NCBI RefSeq assembly: GCF_002563895.1
Contig: NZ_PDJB01000001.1
Coordinates: 2,277,501-2,341,500, forward strand
Source of the DNA: Pseudomonas lurida
GTDB lineage: Bacteria; Pseudomonadota; Gammaproteobacteria; Pseudomonadales; Pseudomonadaceae
Direction of reading: 5' to 3'
DNA: 64,000 nucleotides
Shown here one piece after another: positions 19,305 to 28,494 of the stretch. Numbering within the stretch: position 1 is the stretch's first letter; every line of letters begins with the position of its first letter. The notes under the pieces were generated by a model. That model made no database searches. It had not been told where the DNA came from and saw only the letters and a program-made list of their open reading frames with translations. Position numbers and translations under genes: made by a program.

Positions 19305-19745
19305 CTATTCGCCGCGGATGTACTGCTCCAGCTGTTTGATCAGGTCCGCCTGATCGGCGATGGCCTCTTTTACCAGGTCGCCGATGGACAGCAGGCCCAG
19401 CAGTTTGCCGTCTTCGACCACGGGCAGGTGGCGCAGGTGACTGTCGGTCATGATGTTCATGCACTCATCGACCTTTTTATGCGAGTCGACGGTGATCACT
19501 GGAGAACTCATGACTTCATCGACCCGGGTGGTGACCGACGATAGACCTTTGAGAATGAGTTTACGTGCGTAATCACGTTCGCTGATGATGCCTACAACGA
19601 CGCCTTCCTTGACGACCGGCAAGGCCCCGACGTTTTTCTCCGACATCCGCACCAGCGCTTCAAAAACGGTGTGGTCCCATTGGATGGTATGGACGTCCTG
19701 GTTTTTCTGGTCCTTGGCTTTGAGCACTTGTGCAACGGTTTTCAT
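19305..19745 (-). CDS. CBS-domain pair protein
   Basis: This 146-residue protein consists of two CBS motifs: residues about 8-65 (VFEALVRMSEKNVGALPVVK, IISERDYARKLI) and about 75-135 (VDECMNIMTDSHLRHLPVVE, LLSIGDLVKEAI). CBS pairs bind adenine nucleotides such as AMP or NAD(H) and act as energy sensors. GGAG lies upstream of the ATG at 19745. It precedes sir2 in the same operon, an arrangement that could link nucleotide sensing to NAD-dependent deacylation, which is inference. Confidence 0.85.
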   Translation of the reverse strand: MKTVAQVLKAKDQKNQDVHTIQWDHTVFEALVRMSEKNVGALPVVKEGVVVGIISERDYARKLILKGLSSVTTRVDEVMSSPVITVDSHKKVDECMNIMTDSHLRHLPVVEDGKLLGLLSIGDLVKEAIADQADLIKQLEQYIRGE

Positions 19746-19875
19746 GGCGGCCACTCCGGTGTTGTTGTTAGGTAGTCAGGTCCCCTTACAGAATCCTAGA
19801 CGGCCCACGCCGCGGCAAGGTCCAAAGCGGCGTTAAACCCGTCGAAAAACGTCATTCACCGGATTTTTTCGGTAT

Positions 19876-21825
19876 TTATCCGGTATTTGTCGGCTTTTTC
19901 GCGCGCTTGGGGCTGGCTGCCGTCTGGCGTGGTGCGCTCTTGCGTTTCTTTTTCCACGGCGTGGCGCCTCGGCCCGCCGGGCTGGCCGGACCGGTGATGG
20001 TCATGCGCATACCGTTGCAGCGGGCTACCTGCTTGCTCATCCAGGCCGCCTGCTTGGCGACGAATGCCTCCAGGCTCATTTCGCCGCTTTGCACCATATC
20101 CAATGCCTGCTCCCAGATTGCGGTGGTGCCCGGGTCGGCAATGGCGCGGGGCACCGCGTCGATCAGGCTGAACGCCGCTGGCGTGGCGGACAACGCCTTG
20201 CCGTTCTTCACCAGGTAACCCCGGTCCAGCAGCCCCTGGATGATTCCGGCGCGGGTGGCTTCGGTGCCAATGCCGGTGGTGTCCTTGAGCTTTTGCTTGA
20301 GCAGCGGGTCCTCCACCAGCTTGGCGACGTTTTTCATCGCCTTGATCAGGTCGCCTTCGGTGAAGGGCTTGGGCGGTTGAGTCCACAGGTCCTTGAGGTT
20401 GACCTTGGCGACCGCGTAATCCTGGCCCTGCACCAATGTCGGCAGCGCTTGTGGCGCCGGTGCTTCACGCCCCTTGGCCGGTGCGAGGGCCTCGGGCAGG
20501 GCGCGTTTCCAGCCCGGTTCGATCACCACCTTGCCCACCGCGCGCAACGCTTGGCCTGCACAGTCGAAATCCGCCTGGGTGCGATCGTATTCGTGGTTGG
20601 GCAGGAACTGCGCCAGGTAGCGCGCGCGAATCAGGGTGTAGACCGCACGATGTTTGCCCGTGAGTTGCCCGACATCCTTGCCGGCGCCGGTAGGAATGAT
20701 GCCGTGGTGAGCGCTGACCTTGGCATCGTTCCAGGCCCGTGAGCGGCGCTGGGGATCAATATGCCGCATCAGCGCGTTCACGGCTGGATCCGCCCGGCCC
20801 AATGCCGCGAGAATCTTCGGCGCTTCGCCGTGCTGACTGAGTGGCAGGTAGCCGCAATCGCTGCGTGGGTAGGTGATGACTTTGTGGGTTTCATACAGCG
20901 ACTGGGCAATATCCAGAGTTTCCTGGGCGCCAAGGCCGAGTTTCTTGGAGCAGATCTCCTGCAGGGTGCCCAGGTCAAAGGGCAAGGGTGCGACTTCGCG
21001 CATGCGCTCGGTGCGCAGTTTCGTCAGGCGCGCGTTGGCGGCATTGCTCATCGCGTCGGCTGCCTCCCGCGCCAGTTGCGGGTTGAGGCAACGGCCCTGG
21101 TCATCACAGGCATCCTCGGCCGCGCGCCATTGGGCGGTGAACGTCATGTGCTCGTGGCGCAGGTCGACGTCGATGGCCCAGTAAGCCACCGGCACGAAAT
21201 CGGCGATGCTGCGGTCGCGGTCCACCACCAGGCGCAATGTGGGTGTTTGCACCCGACCCACGGGCAATACGCCCTGGTAACCGGACTGGCGCCCGAGCAA
21301 GGTAAACAGGCGACTCATGTTCATGCCGATCAGCCAGTCGGCACGGGAGCGACCCAGGGCCGAGTGATACAGGCTGAAGGTCTCGGCGCCGGGCTTGAGT
21401 GCCGCCAGGGCCTTGCGAATGGAAGCATCGTCCAGCGCCGACAGCCACAGTCGCTGGATCGGCCCGCGGTAGCGGCAATGCTCCACCAACTCACGCGCGA
21501 TCATCTCGCCTTCACGGTCGGCGTCGGTGGCGATCACCAGTTCCTGGGCTTCTCCCAGCAGCCGCTTGACCGCCTTGAACTGGCTGGCGGTCTTCGGTTT
21601 GACGCGCATCTTCCATTTTTCCGGGACGATGGGCAGGTCGGCCAATACCCAGCGCTTGTACTTGGCGTCGTAGGCGTCTGGCGGGGCAGTTTCCAGCAAG
21701 TGGCCAATGCACCAAGTGACCGTGACTCCGCTGCCCAGCCAGCAACCGTCGCCACGGCGGTTGGCGCCGAGCACGGCGGCAATATCCTTGGCTTGGGAGG
21801 GTTTTTCACAGAGGTACAGCCGCAT
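19876..21825 (-). CDS. topB: DNA topoisomerase III
   Basis: This type IA topoisomerase unlinks DNA by single-strand passage. The N-terminal Toprim domain (RLYLCEKPSQAKDIAAVL; ATDADREGEMIARELV with the Asp/Glu metal triad), the GVLPVGRVQTPTL segment and the catalytic Tyr319 in TYPRSDCGYLP are all present and match E. coli TopB. The C-terminus is a short Lys/Arg-rich tail without zinc fingers. I chose the ATG at 21825 (MRLYLCEKP, as in TopB), but ATG 21831 and GTG 21834 are in frame. The length is 649 residues. Confidence 0.93.
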   Translation of the reverse strand: MRLYLCEKPSQAKDIAAVLGANRRGDGCWLGSGVTVTWCIGHLLETAPPDAYDAKYKRWVLADLPIVPEKWKMRVKPKTASQFKAVKRLLGEAQELVIATDADREGEMIARELVEHCRYRGPIQRLWLSALDDASIRKALAALKPGAETFSLYHSALGRSRADWLIGMNMSRLFTLLGRQSGYQGVLPVGRVQTPTLRLVVDRDRSIADFVPVAYWAIDVDLRHEHMTFTAQWRAAEDACDDQGRCLNPQLAREAADAMSNAANARLTKLRTERMREVAPLPFDLGTLQEICSKKLGLGAQETLDIAQSLYETHKVITYPRSDCGYLPLSQHGEAPKILAALGRADPAVNALMRHIDPQRRSRAWNDAKVSAHHGIIPTGAGKDVGQLTGKHRAVYTLIRARYLAQFLPNHEYDRTQADFDCAGQALRAVGKVVIEPGWKRALPEALAPAKGREAPAPQALPTLVQGQDYAVAKVNLKDLWTQPPKPFTEGDLIKAMKNVAKLVEDPLLKQKLKDTTGIGTEATRAGIIQGLLDRGYLVKNGKALSATPAAFSLIDAVPRAIADPGTTAIWEQALDMVQSGEMSLEAFVAKQAAWMSKQVARCNGMRMTITGPASPAGRGATPWKKKRKSAPRQTAASPKRAKKPTNTG

Positions 21826-21936
21826 GGTCATCACGTCAGATCGGGTTGATGCCTTGCAGGATGCTCAGTCGGAAGGCTTTGATCAACCATTATCTGTATG
21901 GATGTACAGCAATTTGTGTGGTCATCACAAAACAAT

Positions 21937-22023
21937 GTGGGAGCGGGCTTGCTCGCGAAGGCGGTGGATCAGTCAACTCATCTGCGACTGATCCATGGTC
22001 TTCGCGAGCAAGCCCGCTCCCAC
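21937..22023. repeat. REPIN, second copy (different REP subtype)
   Basis: Perfect 24-bp arms at 21937-21960 and 22000-22023 share the core GTGGGAGCGGGCTTGCTCGC. The spacer itself contains GGATCAGTC/GACTGATCC, extending the cruciform. The arms differ from the 17467 REPIN at a few positions but belong to the same general REP class. Confidence 0.88.
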
Positions 22024-22052
22024 CGGGGTGTCCCTGTGTTCAGGAGACCGGG

Positions 22053-23675
22053 TTAGTTCTTATCGATATCCACATGCCGCGTTTCCTTGAGGCAGATCAT
22101 TCCCACAATCAGGCTCACGCCGGTCACCACCACCGGGTACCACAGGCCATAGAAAATATCGCCGGTGTACACCACCAGGGCAAACGACACGGTCGGCAGG
22201 AACCCGCCAAACCAGCCATTGCCGATGTGGTAGGGCAGGGACATCGAGGTATAGCGGATGCGCGTCGGGAACAGTTCCACCATCAACGCCGCCAGCGGGC
22301 CGTAGCACATGGCGGCAATCAGGATGAGTGCCACGATCAGCACCACCACCATGGTCTTGTTGACCTGGGCCACATCCGCCGAAGACGGGTAGCCGGCCAG
22401 TGTCACGGCGCCACGCAGGGCTTTTTCGTCGAACCCGTCGATACGCACGTCGCCCACGCTCACCTGCACCGGGCTGCCGGCAGGTGCCGCAGCGCTGCTG
22501 TAGGGCAGGCCTTGCTTGACCAGGAAGGTCTTGACCTTGTCGCATGGGCTGTCAAATTTCGCCTTGCCCACCGGGTCGAACTGGAAGGTACAGGTCGCCG
22601 GGTCGGCCAGCACGGTGATCGGGGCCTGGTGACTGGCCTGGTCCATCGCCGGGTTGGTGTAGTGCGCCAGGCTCTTGAAGATCGGGAAGTACAACGCGGT
22701 CGCCAGCAGCAGGCCGAGCATCAACACTGGCTTGCGGCCGACCTTGTCTGACAGCCAGCCAAAGAAGATAAAGAACGGCGCGCCAATCACCACGCTGATG
22801 ATCAGCAGCATGTTGGCCAGGGCCGGGTCCATTTTCAGGAACTGCGTGAGGAAGAACAGCACGTAGAACTGCGCCGCATAGAAGGTCACCGCCTGGCCGC
22901 CGTTGATACTGAACAGGGCGATCAGCACGATCTTGAGGTTGTCCCATTTGCCGAAAGAATCGCGGATCGGCGACTTGCTGGCCTTGCCTTCCTCTTTCAT
23001 TTTCAGGAACGCTGGCGACTCGTGCAGGCTCATGCGGATCCAGGTGGAAATACCCAGCAGCACGATGGAAAACAGGAACGGAATGCGCCAGCCCCACACT
23101 TCGAACTGGTCACCGGTGAAATAACGGCACGCCAGCACCACCAGCAACGACAACAACAGGCCGAGGGTCGCGGTGGACTGAATCCAGCTGGTGTGGAACC
23201 CACGCTTGCCCGCTGGCGCATGCTCCGCCACGTAGGTCGCTGCACCGCCGTATTCGCCGCCCAACGCCAGGCCCTGCAGCATCCGCAGTACGATCAGGAT
23301 GATCGGCGCCGCAATGCCGATGTTGGCGTAGGTGGGCAACAGGCCGACGCAGAACGTCGCCACGCCCATCAAAATGATCGTGACCAAAAAGGTGTATTTG
23401 CGCCCGATCATGTCGCCCAGCCGCCCAAACACCAGTGCCCCGAACGGCCGCACCACGAAGCCGGCCGCGAAGGCCATCAAGGCAAAGATGAACGCCGTGG
23501 TGTCGTTGACCCCGGCGAAGAACTGTTTGCTGATCACCGCCGCCAGGGCGCCGTAGAGGAAAAAGTCATACCACTCGAACACCGTCCCCAGGGACGAAGC
23601 GAAGATGACCTTCTTAGAGTCGTTGCTGGTGCTCGCGTCTATCGACGAGCCCAGGGGTTGAGCATGTTCTGACAT
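22053..23675 (-). CDS. MFS transporter, metabolite:H+ symporter (MHS) family
   Basis: This 540-residue inner-membrane carrier has the MHS pattern: SLGTVFEWYDFFLYG in helix 1, FGRLGDMIGRKYTFL in the first cytoplasmic loop, and LRMLQGLALGGEYGGA in helix 4. Relatives import organic acids, shikimate, proline/betaine or similar. Residues about 338-440 form a large polar insertion between late helices, with two cysteines (ADPATCTF and DSPCDK) that could form a disulfide in the periplasm. The gene follows the GMC oxidoreductase by 73 nt on the same strand, suggesting uptake and oxidation of one substrate. Confidence 0.85.
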   Translation of the reverse strand: MSEHAQPLGSSIDASTSNDSKKVIFASSLGTVFEWYDFFLYGALAAVISKQFFAGVNDTTAFIFALMAFAAGFVVRPFGALVFGRLGDMIGRKYTFLVTIILMGVATFCVGLLPTYANIGIAAPIILIVLRMLQGLALGGEYGGAATYVAEHAPAGKRGFHTSWIQSTATLGLLLSLLVVLACRYFTGDQFEVWGWRIPFLFSIVLLGISTWIRMSLHESPAFLKMKEEGKASKSPIRDSFGKWDNLKIVLIALFSINGGQAVTFYAAQFYVLFFLTQFLKMDPALANMLLIISVVIGAPFFIFFGWLSDKVGRKPVLMLGLLLATALYFPIFKSLAHYTNPAMDQASHQAPITVLADPATCTFQFDPVGKAKFDSPCDKVKTFLVKQGLPYSSAAAPAGSPVQVSVGDVRIDGFDEKALRGAVTLAGYPSSADVAQVNKTMVVVLIVALILIAAMCYGPLAALMVELFPTRIRYTSMSLPYHIGNGWFGGFLPTVSFALVVYTGDIFYGLWYPVVVTGVSLIVGMICLKETRHVDIDKN

Positions 23676-23748
23676 CGGGTAGCCCTCACAGTGATTATTT
23701 ATTGTTGTTCCACTGTCGGCGCCAAACTCAGCGCCGGTGTCCTGCAGG

Positions 23749-25395
23749 TTATGCGGGTGCGCTCATTGCTCTTTCGGGGGCAAGGTTCCTTGTATTCGGC
23801 GAAAGGATCAGCTGCGCGGCCTTCTCCGCGATCATCAGCGTAGGTGAACAGGTGTTGCCGGACGTGATGCGCGGCATGATCGAGGCATCGGCGATGCGCA
23901 ATCCGGGCACGCCATGCACCCGCAGTTCGGCGTCGACCACTGCGTCTTTGTCGCTGCCCATGCGGCAGGTGCCGACCGGGTGGAAGATCGTTGTACCGAT
24001 ACGCGCAGCGGCTTCGTGCAGTTGCTCTTGGGTCTGCAGCGAGTCGCCCGGCAGATATTCCACCGGCTTGAACTGGCTCAGGGCGGGTGCCGCAACAATG
24101 CGGCGCGTCAGGCGGATCGCATCGGCGGCCACGCGCAAGTCTTCCGGGTGGCTGAGGTAGTTGGGACGGATCAGCGGTGCGTCCGCCGGGTTGGCCGAGC
24201 GAATGTCGATACGCCCGCGACTTTGCGGGCGCAAGTCGCAGACCGACGCAGTAAACGCCGGGAACGCGTGCAGCGGTTCGCCAAAGCGCTCCAGTGACAA
24301 CGGTTGCACGTGGTATTCAAGGTTGGCCGAGGCCTGTTCCGGGCCGGAGCGGGCAAACGCGCCCAACTGGCTTGGCGCCATCGACAGCGGGCCGCTGCGG
24401 TCATACAGGTAGCGCAGGCCCATGCCCATCTTGCCCCACAACGTGCCGGCGATCTGGTTCAGGGTGCGGGCGTTTTCCAGCTTGTAGATCAGCCGCAGTT
24501 GCAGGTGATCCTGCAGGTTACCGCCGACGCCTGGCAATTCGTGCAACACATCGATGCCCAATGGCTTGAGCACATTGGATGGACCAATTCCCGAGCGTTG
24601 CAGGATGCCCGGCGAACCCACGGAGCCGGCGCACAAAACGATTTCCTTGCGCGCCTTCCAGCTCAGCGGCTGGCCATGTTGGCGCCCGACCACCTGGGAC
24701 GCGCGGCCGTTTTCCAGCAGTACGCGGTCAACGTCCACGTCGGTCAGTACGGTGAGATTGGGGCGTTGGCGAACCGGTTTGAGAAACGCCTTGGCCGCGT
24801 TCCAGCGCACTCCGGCCTTCTGGTTCACCTGGAAGTAGCCGCAGCCTTCATTGTCGCCCTGGTTGAAGTCGCTGATCGTGGCAATGCCGCTTTGCGCCGC
24901 CGCGTCACGGAACGCATCGAGGATTGGCCAGTGCAGGCGCTGTTGCTCGACCCGCCATTCACCGCCGTCGCTATGGAATTGCGAACCGCCGGCAAAGTGA
25001 TTTTCGCTGTGTTTGAACAGCGGCAGCACGTCTTTCCACGCCCAACCGGCGTTGCCTTCGGCCGCCCAGCCGTCGTAGTCACGGGCCTGGCCGCGCATGT
25101 AGATCATGCCGTTGATCGACGAGCATCCGCCCAGTACCTTGCCGCGCGGGTAACTCAGCGCGCGGCCTTGCAGGCCTTCCTGGGCTTCGGTCTTGAAGCA
25201 CCAGTCGGTGCGCGGGTTGCCAATGCAGAACAGGTAGCCGACGGGAATATGAATCCAGGGGTAATTGTCACGGCCACCGGCTTCAAGCAGCAGCACGCGA
25301 TGGGCAGGGTTGGCGGACAGTCGATTGGCCAGCAGACAACCCGCGGGGCCGGCGCCTACGACGATGTAATCGTATTCAGCAGTTGGAATGGGCAT
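23749..25395 (-). CDS. GMC-family FAD-dependent oxidoreductase (choline dehydrogenase-like)
   Basis: The 548-residue flavoprotein starts with the dinucleotide-binding VVGAGPAGCLLANRLS motif and continues with the GMC signatures GKVLGGCSSINGMIYMRGQ and GSPGILQRSGIG. The C-terminal part carries HPVGTCRMG, containing the catalytic His. GMC enzymes oxidise alcohols, choline or polyols. Betaine aldehyde dehydrogenase is not adjacent, so choline is unproven. GAGGCC lies upstream of the ATG. It is divergent from a LysR gene and probably forms a unit with the MHS transporter. Confidence 0.88.
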   Translation of the reverse strand: MPIPTAEYDYIVVGAGPAGCLLANRLSANPAHRVLLLEAGGRDNYPWIHIPVGYLFCIGNPRTDWCFKTEAQEGLQGRALSYPRGKVLGGCSSINGMIYMRGQARDYDGWAAEGNAGWAWKDVLPLFKHSENHFAGGSQFHSDGGEWRVEQQRLHWPILDAFRDAAAQSGIATISDFNQGDNEGCGYFQVNQKAGVRWNAAKAFLKPVRQRPNLTVLTDVDVDRVLLENGRASQVVGRQHGQPLSWKARKEIVLCAGSVGSPGILQRSGIGPSNVLKPLGIDVLHELPGVGGNLQDHLQLRLIYKLENARTLNQIAGTLWGKMGMGLRYLYDRSGPLSMAPSQLGAFARSGPEQASANLEYHVQPLSLERFGEPLHAFPAFTASVCDLRPQSRGRIDIRSANPADAPLIRPNYLSHPEDLRVAADAIRLTRRIVAAPALSQFKPVEYLPGDSLQTQEQLHEAAARIGTTIFHPVGTCRMGSDKDAVVDAELRVHGVPGLRIADASIMPRITSGNTCSPTLMIAEKAAQLILSPNTRNLAPERAMSAPA

Positions 25396-25524
25396 CTGAG
25401 GCCTCGCTTGTTTTTCTTATTGGTTCCATCCTAGTTGTTAGTTTTCGTCTTAAAAATGTTAGTTTTTACCCAGCTGCTGTGCGTTTTTAAACAGCGTAGC
25501 CCAGGCTCATGCAATGGAGGCGTC

Positions 25525-26418
25525 ATGTTCGACTGGAACGACCTGCGGTACTTTCTCGAGCTACAGCGCAGCGGCCGTTTGCTCACTGCCGCGCAACGCC
25601 TGAAAACCACCCACGCCACGGTGGCCCGGCATATCGAAGCGATTGAGAAAAGCCTCGGCACCGCACTGTTCGTGCAGCATGCCCAGGGCTACGAATTGAC
25701 CCCCGCCGGCGAAGCCCTGCTCAAGCACGCCGAAGCCATGGAAAACGTCGCGCTGCTGGCCGAAGACGAACTGACCCACTCCGCCGCGCCCCTGGGCAAG
25801 ATCCGCCTCGGGGTGGCCGAAGGGTTGGGCGTGATGTTCCTGGCGAGCCGCATGGGCGGGCTGTTCGAGCGCTACCCCGGATTGGAAGTGGAACTGGTGG
25901 CGGTGCCGCGCTTCGTCAGCATCCTCAACCGCGAAGCGGAAATCAGCATCCACCTCGAACGCCCGAGCGTCGATCAACTGGTCACCCGCAAACTCACCGA
26001 CTACCGCCTGGCCCTCTACGCCAGCCGCGCCTACCTGGATCGCAACCCGCCGATTGAAAAACGTGAAGACCTTGCAGCGCATGCGTGGATCGATTACGTG
26101 GATGACTTGCTGTTCAGCCAGGAACTCAAATTCCTCAGCAGCTTCTGCCGCAACCCCAAGGTGGTGTTCCACAGCACCAGCGTGATCGCCCAGCACCAGG
26201 CGGCACGTTCCGGGCTAGGGATTGCGGTGTTGCCGTGCTTCATGGCAGCCGGCGACCCGGAACTGGTGCCGTTGCTGCCGGGGGAGGGGATCCAGCGCAG
26301 CTACTGGATCAGCTCGCGCCGTGAGCTGCACAAGTCGGTGCGGCTGCGGGTGTTGTGGGATTACGTGGTGGAGTTGTGTGCACGGGAGCAGCGCTTGCTC
26401 CTCGGCGAGCCTACCTGA
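25525..26418 (+). CDS. LysR-family regulator divergent from the GMC oxidoreductase gene
   Basis: This 297-residue protein has the N-terminal helix-turn-helix WNDLRYFLELQRSGRLLTAA, then TTHATVARHIEAIEKSLG, and a LysR substrate-binding domain. TGGAGG precedes the ATG at 25525 at good spacing, so the longer frame from 25435 is not used. Its divergent placement, 129 bp from the GMC gene, suggests it regulates the GMC-MHS pair. The effector is unknown. A perfect stem-loop follows its stop. Confidence 0.83.
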   Translation: MFDWNDLRYFLELQRSGRLLTAAQRLKTTHATVARHIEAIEKSLGTALFVQHAQGYELTPAGEALLKHAEAMENVALLAEDELTHSAAPLGKIRLGVAEGLGVMFLASRMGGLFERYPGLEVELVAVPRFVSILNREAEISIHLERPSVDQLVTRKLTDYRLALYASRAYLDRNPPIEKREDLAAHAWIDYVDDLLFSQELKFLSSFCRNPKVVFHSTSVIAQHQAARSGLGIAVLPCFMAAGDPELVPLLPGEGIQRSYWISSRRELHKSVRLRVLWDYVVELCAREQRLLLGEPT

Positions 26419-26433
26419 AGAAGCCAGCTCGAG

Positions 26434-26463
26434 CTGTAAGCGCTGGCGAGCCAGCGCTTACAG
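26434..26463. repeat. REP-like perfect palindrome, possible terminator
   Basis: A 14-bp perfect stem, CTGTAAGCGCTGGC with its complement, has a GA loop and is followed by TTTGGGG. Its core GCGCTGGC..GCCAGCGC matches the hairpins at 10780, 48789 and 63355. It sits between convergent genes and can stop transcription both ways. Confidence 0.75.
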
Positions 26464-26487
26464 TTTGGGGGGCGTGTCAGGTATTCC

Positions 26488-28347
26488 CTAGAGCTTCACC
26501 ACCTGATGCACCTGCTCCGTACAGGCACGCGCGTCGTCAATCATCTGGCCAAACGCCTCGCTGACAATCTCATCATGGGTCAGCCAGCGCATTTTCTGGC
26601 TCAGCCGATAGTGATAGCGCAACGCGCCATTTTCCCGTTTGCCCTGTAGATCCAGGTCGTACCACGGCGAGCGAACCTGGCAACCGGGTATGGTTTTTTC
26701 CATTTGCCCACCGCTCAGGGTGATGGTGTAGTCATTGGTTTCCGGGTTGCCCATATCAAGGTCGGCTTGCTGCCCTTGGCGGCGGTAGTTGATAAAGCCA
26801 TCCCAGCGGCCCTTGAGCGACTCATCGGTATAGACGTAGTCGTTCGCCAGTTTTTCCAGTGCGCGCTGATCGTTCATGTGCGCCGTGACGGTATAGCCAT
26901 CCTGCACCACAAAGGCGGTCGGCGGGCGGGTGATGCGGCAGTCGCTGATCTCGTTGCCAAAGTTGGCGCAGATGTTCTGGTCGGTGGCGGTGCTGCCTTG
27001 CTGGCGGTCGGCGACGCTCAGTCGCATCAGCGGCAGGCGGCTGAACGTGATGCTGGCCTGGGTCGCGCCGTTGCCGTGTTTATCGTAATGCACCTGTTTG
27101 TCCAGGCGCAGGGTGGTTTCGGGGTGCTCCAGGGGGATATGTTCCTCGCGCACCTGACCTTGGGCGTCATTGACCAGGACCCAGCGGTCCTGGATGTCGG
27201 GCATGACTTGGCCCGGCGCGAACACCGGGTTGGTCGGGTCTAGCCACCAGACCTGGTCCTCCACCTCGGCACGTACGATCGCGTGATTCGGGGCATGGGT
27301 GCCGGGGATCAGCAACGATTCCGCCACGTCGCCACGGCTGACCCAGGCGGTTTCGGCCTGGATGCCACTGGCCTTGAGCAGGGCCGTCAGGAGGATCGCC
27401 AGGTCTTTGCAATCGCCATAACCGTGCTGCTCGATTTCCGCCAGTTCGAACGGCACATAGCCGCGTTCCGTGGCGCGCCAGTCACCCAGGTAGCGGTAGT
27501 GGTCGTTGATATGCTGCATCAGGGCGGCGACCTGCTCCGCTGGCGCCAGGTTGCGTGCGGCAGCCACGGCAGCGGTGCTCTGCGGCGGCAGGCTGGCGCC
27601 CAGGATCTGGTTGTAGCGTTGGGCGAAACCACCGAAGTACGCCTGGCGTTCCAGGGTGCTGCCTACCTCGATACGCGGGATGCGCAGCAGCGCGGCGTTG
27701 GACGATTCATTGATGTAATTGAGATAGGTCGGGGCCTTTTGCACCACGTCCAGAGACTTGCCATTTGGCGCAGCAGTCACGCTGAAACCGTCGAACAGTT
27801 CGCTGCGCCAGTGGATCGGCTGCTCGGCAGTGAAGCGCGCCTTGAAGTGGTCGCGGCGCGCGGCGCTAGGGCCGAATTTGAGCACGTAGTGAAACTGCGT
27901 CATCAGCGGTTTGGCAGGGTGATGCTCGCGCACGGTGTAGCGGATCTGGGTGCCGACCCGCAGGTTGGGAAAGGCCAGTGAGGTCTGTTTATCACGGCTG
28001 AAACCCTGGTCCGGGTTGGGCGCGGTGCGGGTGTCGATCTGTGTGGCGTCCAAGGCCACCGGCTTGGCGCCGGGCTGGGTGGACTGCGCGCTGATCACTT
28101 CAAAGGTATCGCCTTCGGAGTAGTCGAAGTCGATGCGCGAGAGCATTTCGCGGCCGTTGGGCTTGAGGATCGTATAGCGGTAGGTGGTGGTGCAGTCGGT
28201 ACTGGCGTCTCGGTTGAAGTGGCACTGCAGGTCCGTGTCGCTGGCCAGCGGGGCTTCGGCCAAGGGTTGCTTTGCTGCGAAAACACAAGGGCTGACAAGC
28301 CCCAGACTGAGGGCAATCAGGGGGCGGTGGAACGAAAAACGGTACAT
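26488..28347 (-). CDS. DUF3857 / transglutaminase-like periplasmic protein
   Basis: This 619-residue protein has a signal peptide (MYRFSFHRPLIALSLGLVSP, cleaved about CVFAA). An N-terminal DUF3857 domain (residues about 35-210) and a transglutaminase-like core follow. In the core the catalytic Cys is in YGDCKDLAILL, His in NHAIVRAEV and Asp in WWLDPTNP, so the triad is intact. Such proteins are exported peptidase- or transglutaminase-like enzymes of unknown substrate. The ATG at 28347 follows GAGGCGCCC, and the longer frame to 28428 has no signal peptide. Confidence 0.82.
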   Translation of the reverse strand: MYRFSFHRPLIALSLGLVSPCVFAAKQPLAEAPLASDTDLQCHFNRDASTDCTTTYRYTILKPNGREMLSRIDFDYSEGDTFEVISAQSTQPGAKPVALDATQIDTRTAPNPDQGFSRDKQTSLAFPNLRVGTQIRYTVREHHPAKPLMTQFHYVLKFGPSAARRDHFKARFTAEQPIHWRSELFDGFSVTAAPNGKSLDVVQKAPTYLNYINESSNAALLRIPRIEVGSTLERQAYFGGFAQRYNQILGASLPPQSTAAVAAARNLAPAEQVAALMQHINDHYRYLGDWRATERGYVPFELAEIEQHGYGDCKDLAILLTALLKASGIQAETAWVSRGDVAESLLIPGTHAPNHAIVRAEVEDQVWWLDPTNPVFAPGQVMPDIQDRWVLVNDAQGQVREEHIPLEHPETTLRLDKQVHYDKHGNGATQASITFSRLPLMRLSVADRQQGSTATDQNICANFGNEISDCRITRPPTAFVVQDGYTVTAHMNDQRALEKLANDYVYTDESLKGRWDGFINYRRQGQQADLDMGNPETNDYTITLSGGQMEKTIPGCQVRSPWYDLDLQGKRENGALRYHYRLSQKMRWLTHDEIVSEAFGQMIDDARACTEQVHQVVKL

Positions 28348-28494
28348 GGGCGCCTCGGGTGACACATTGAAACAGCTACCCGACGGGTAGCGAGAAGGCG
28401 CCGGATGATAATGGATCTCAATGGGCAATGCCAGGATTGTTCGACAATTTATCAGGCTTAGAGGCCCGTCCTAGAGCCTTTTCTTTGATTTGTG

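Noticed and set aside
17467..22023. The two large palindromes, first taken as insertion-sequence ends or terminators
   Set aside because: Each is a compact pair of REP arms of about 90 bp with no transposase between, which fits REPINs better.
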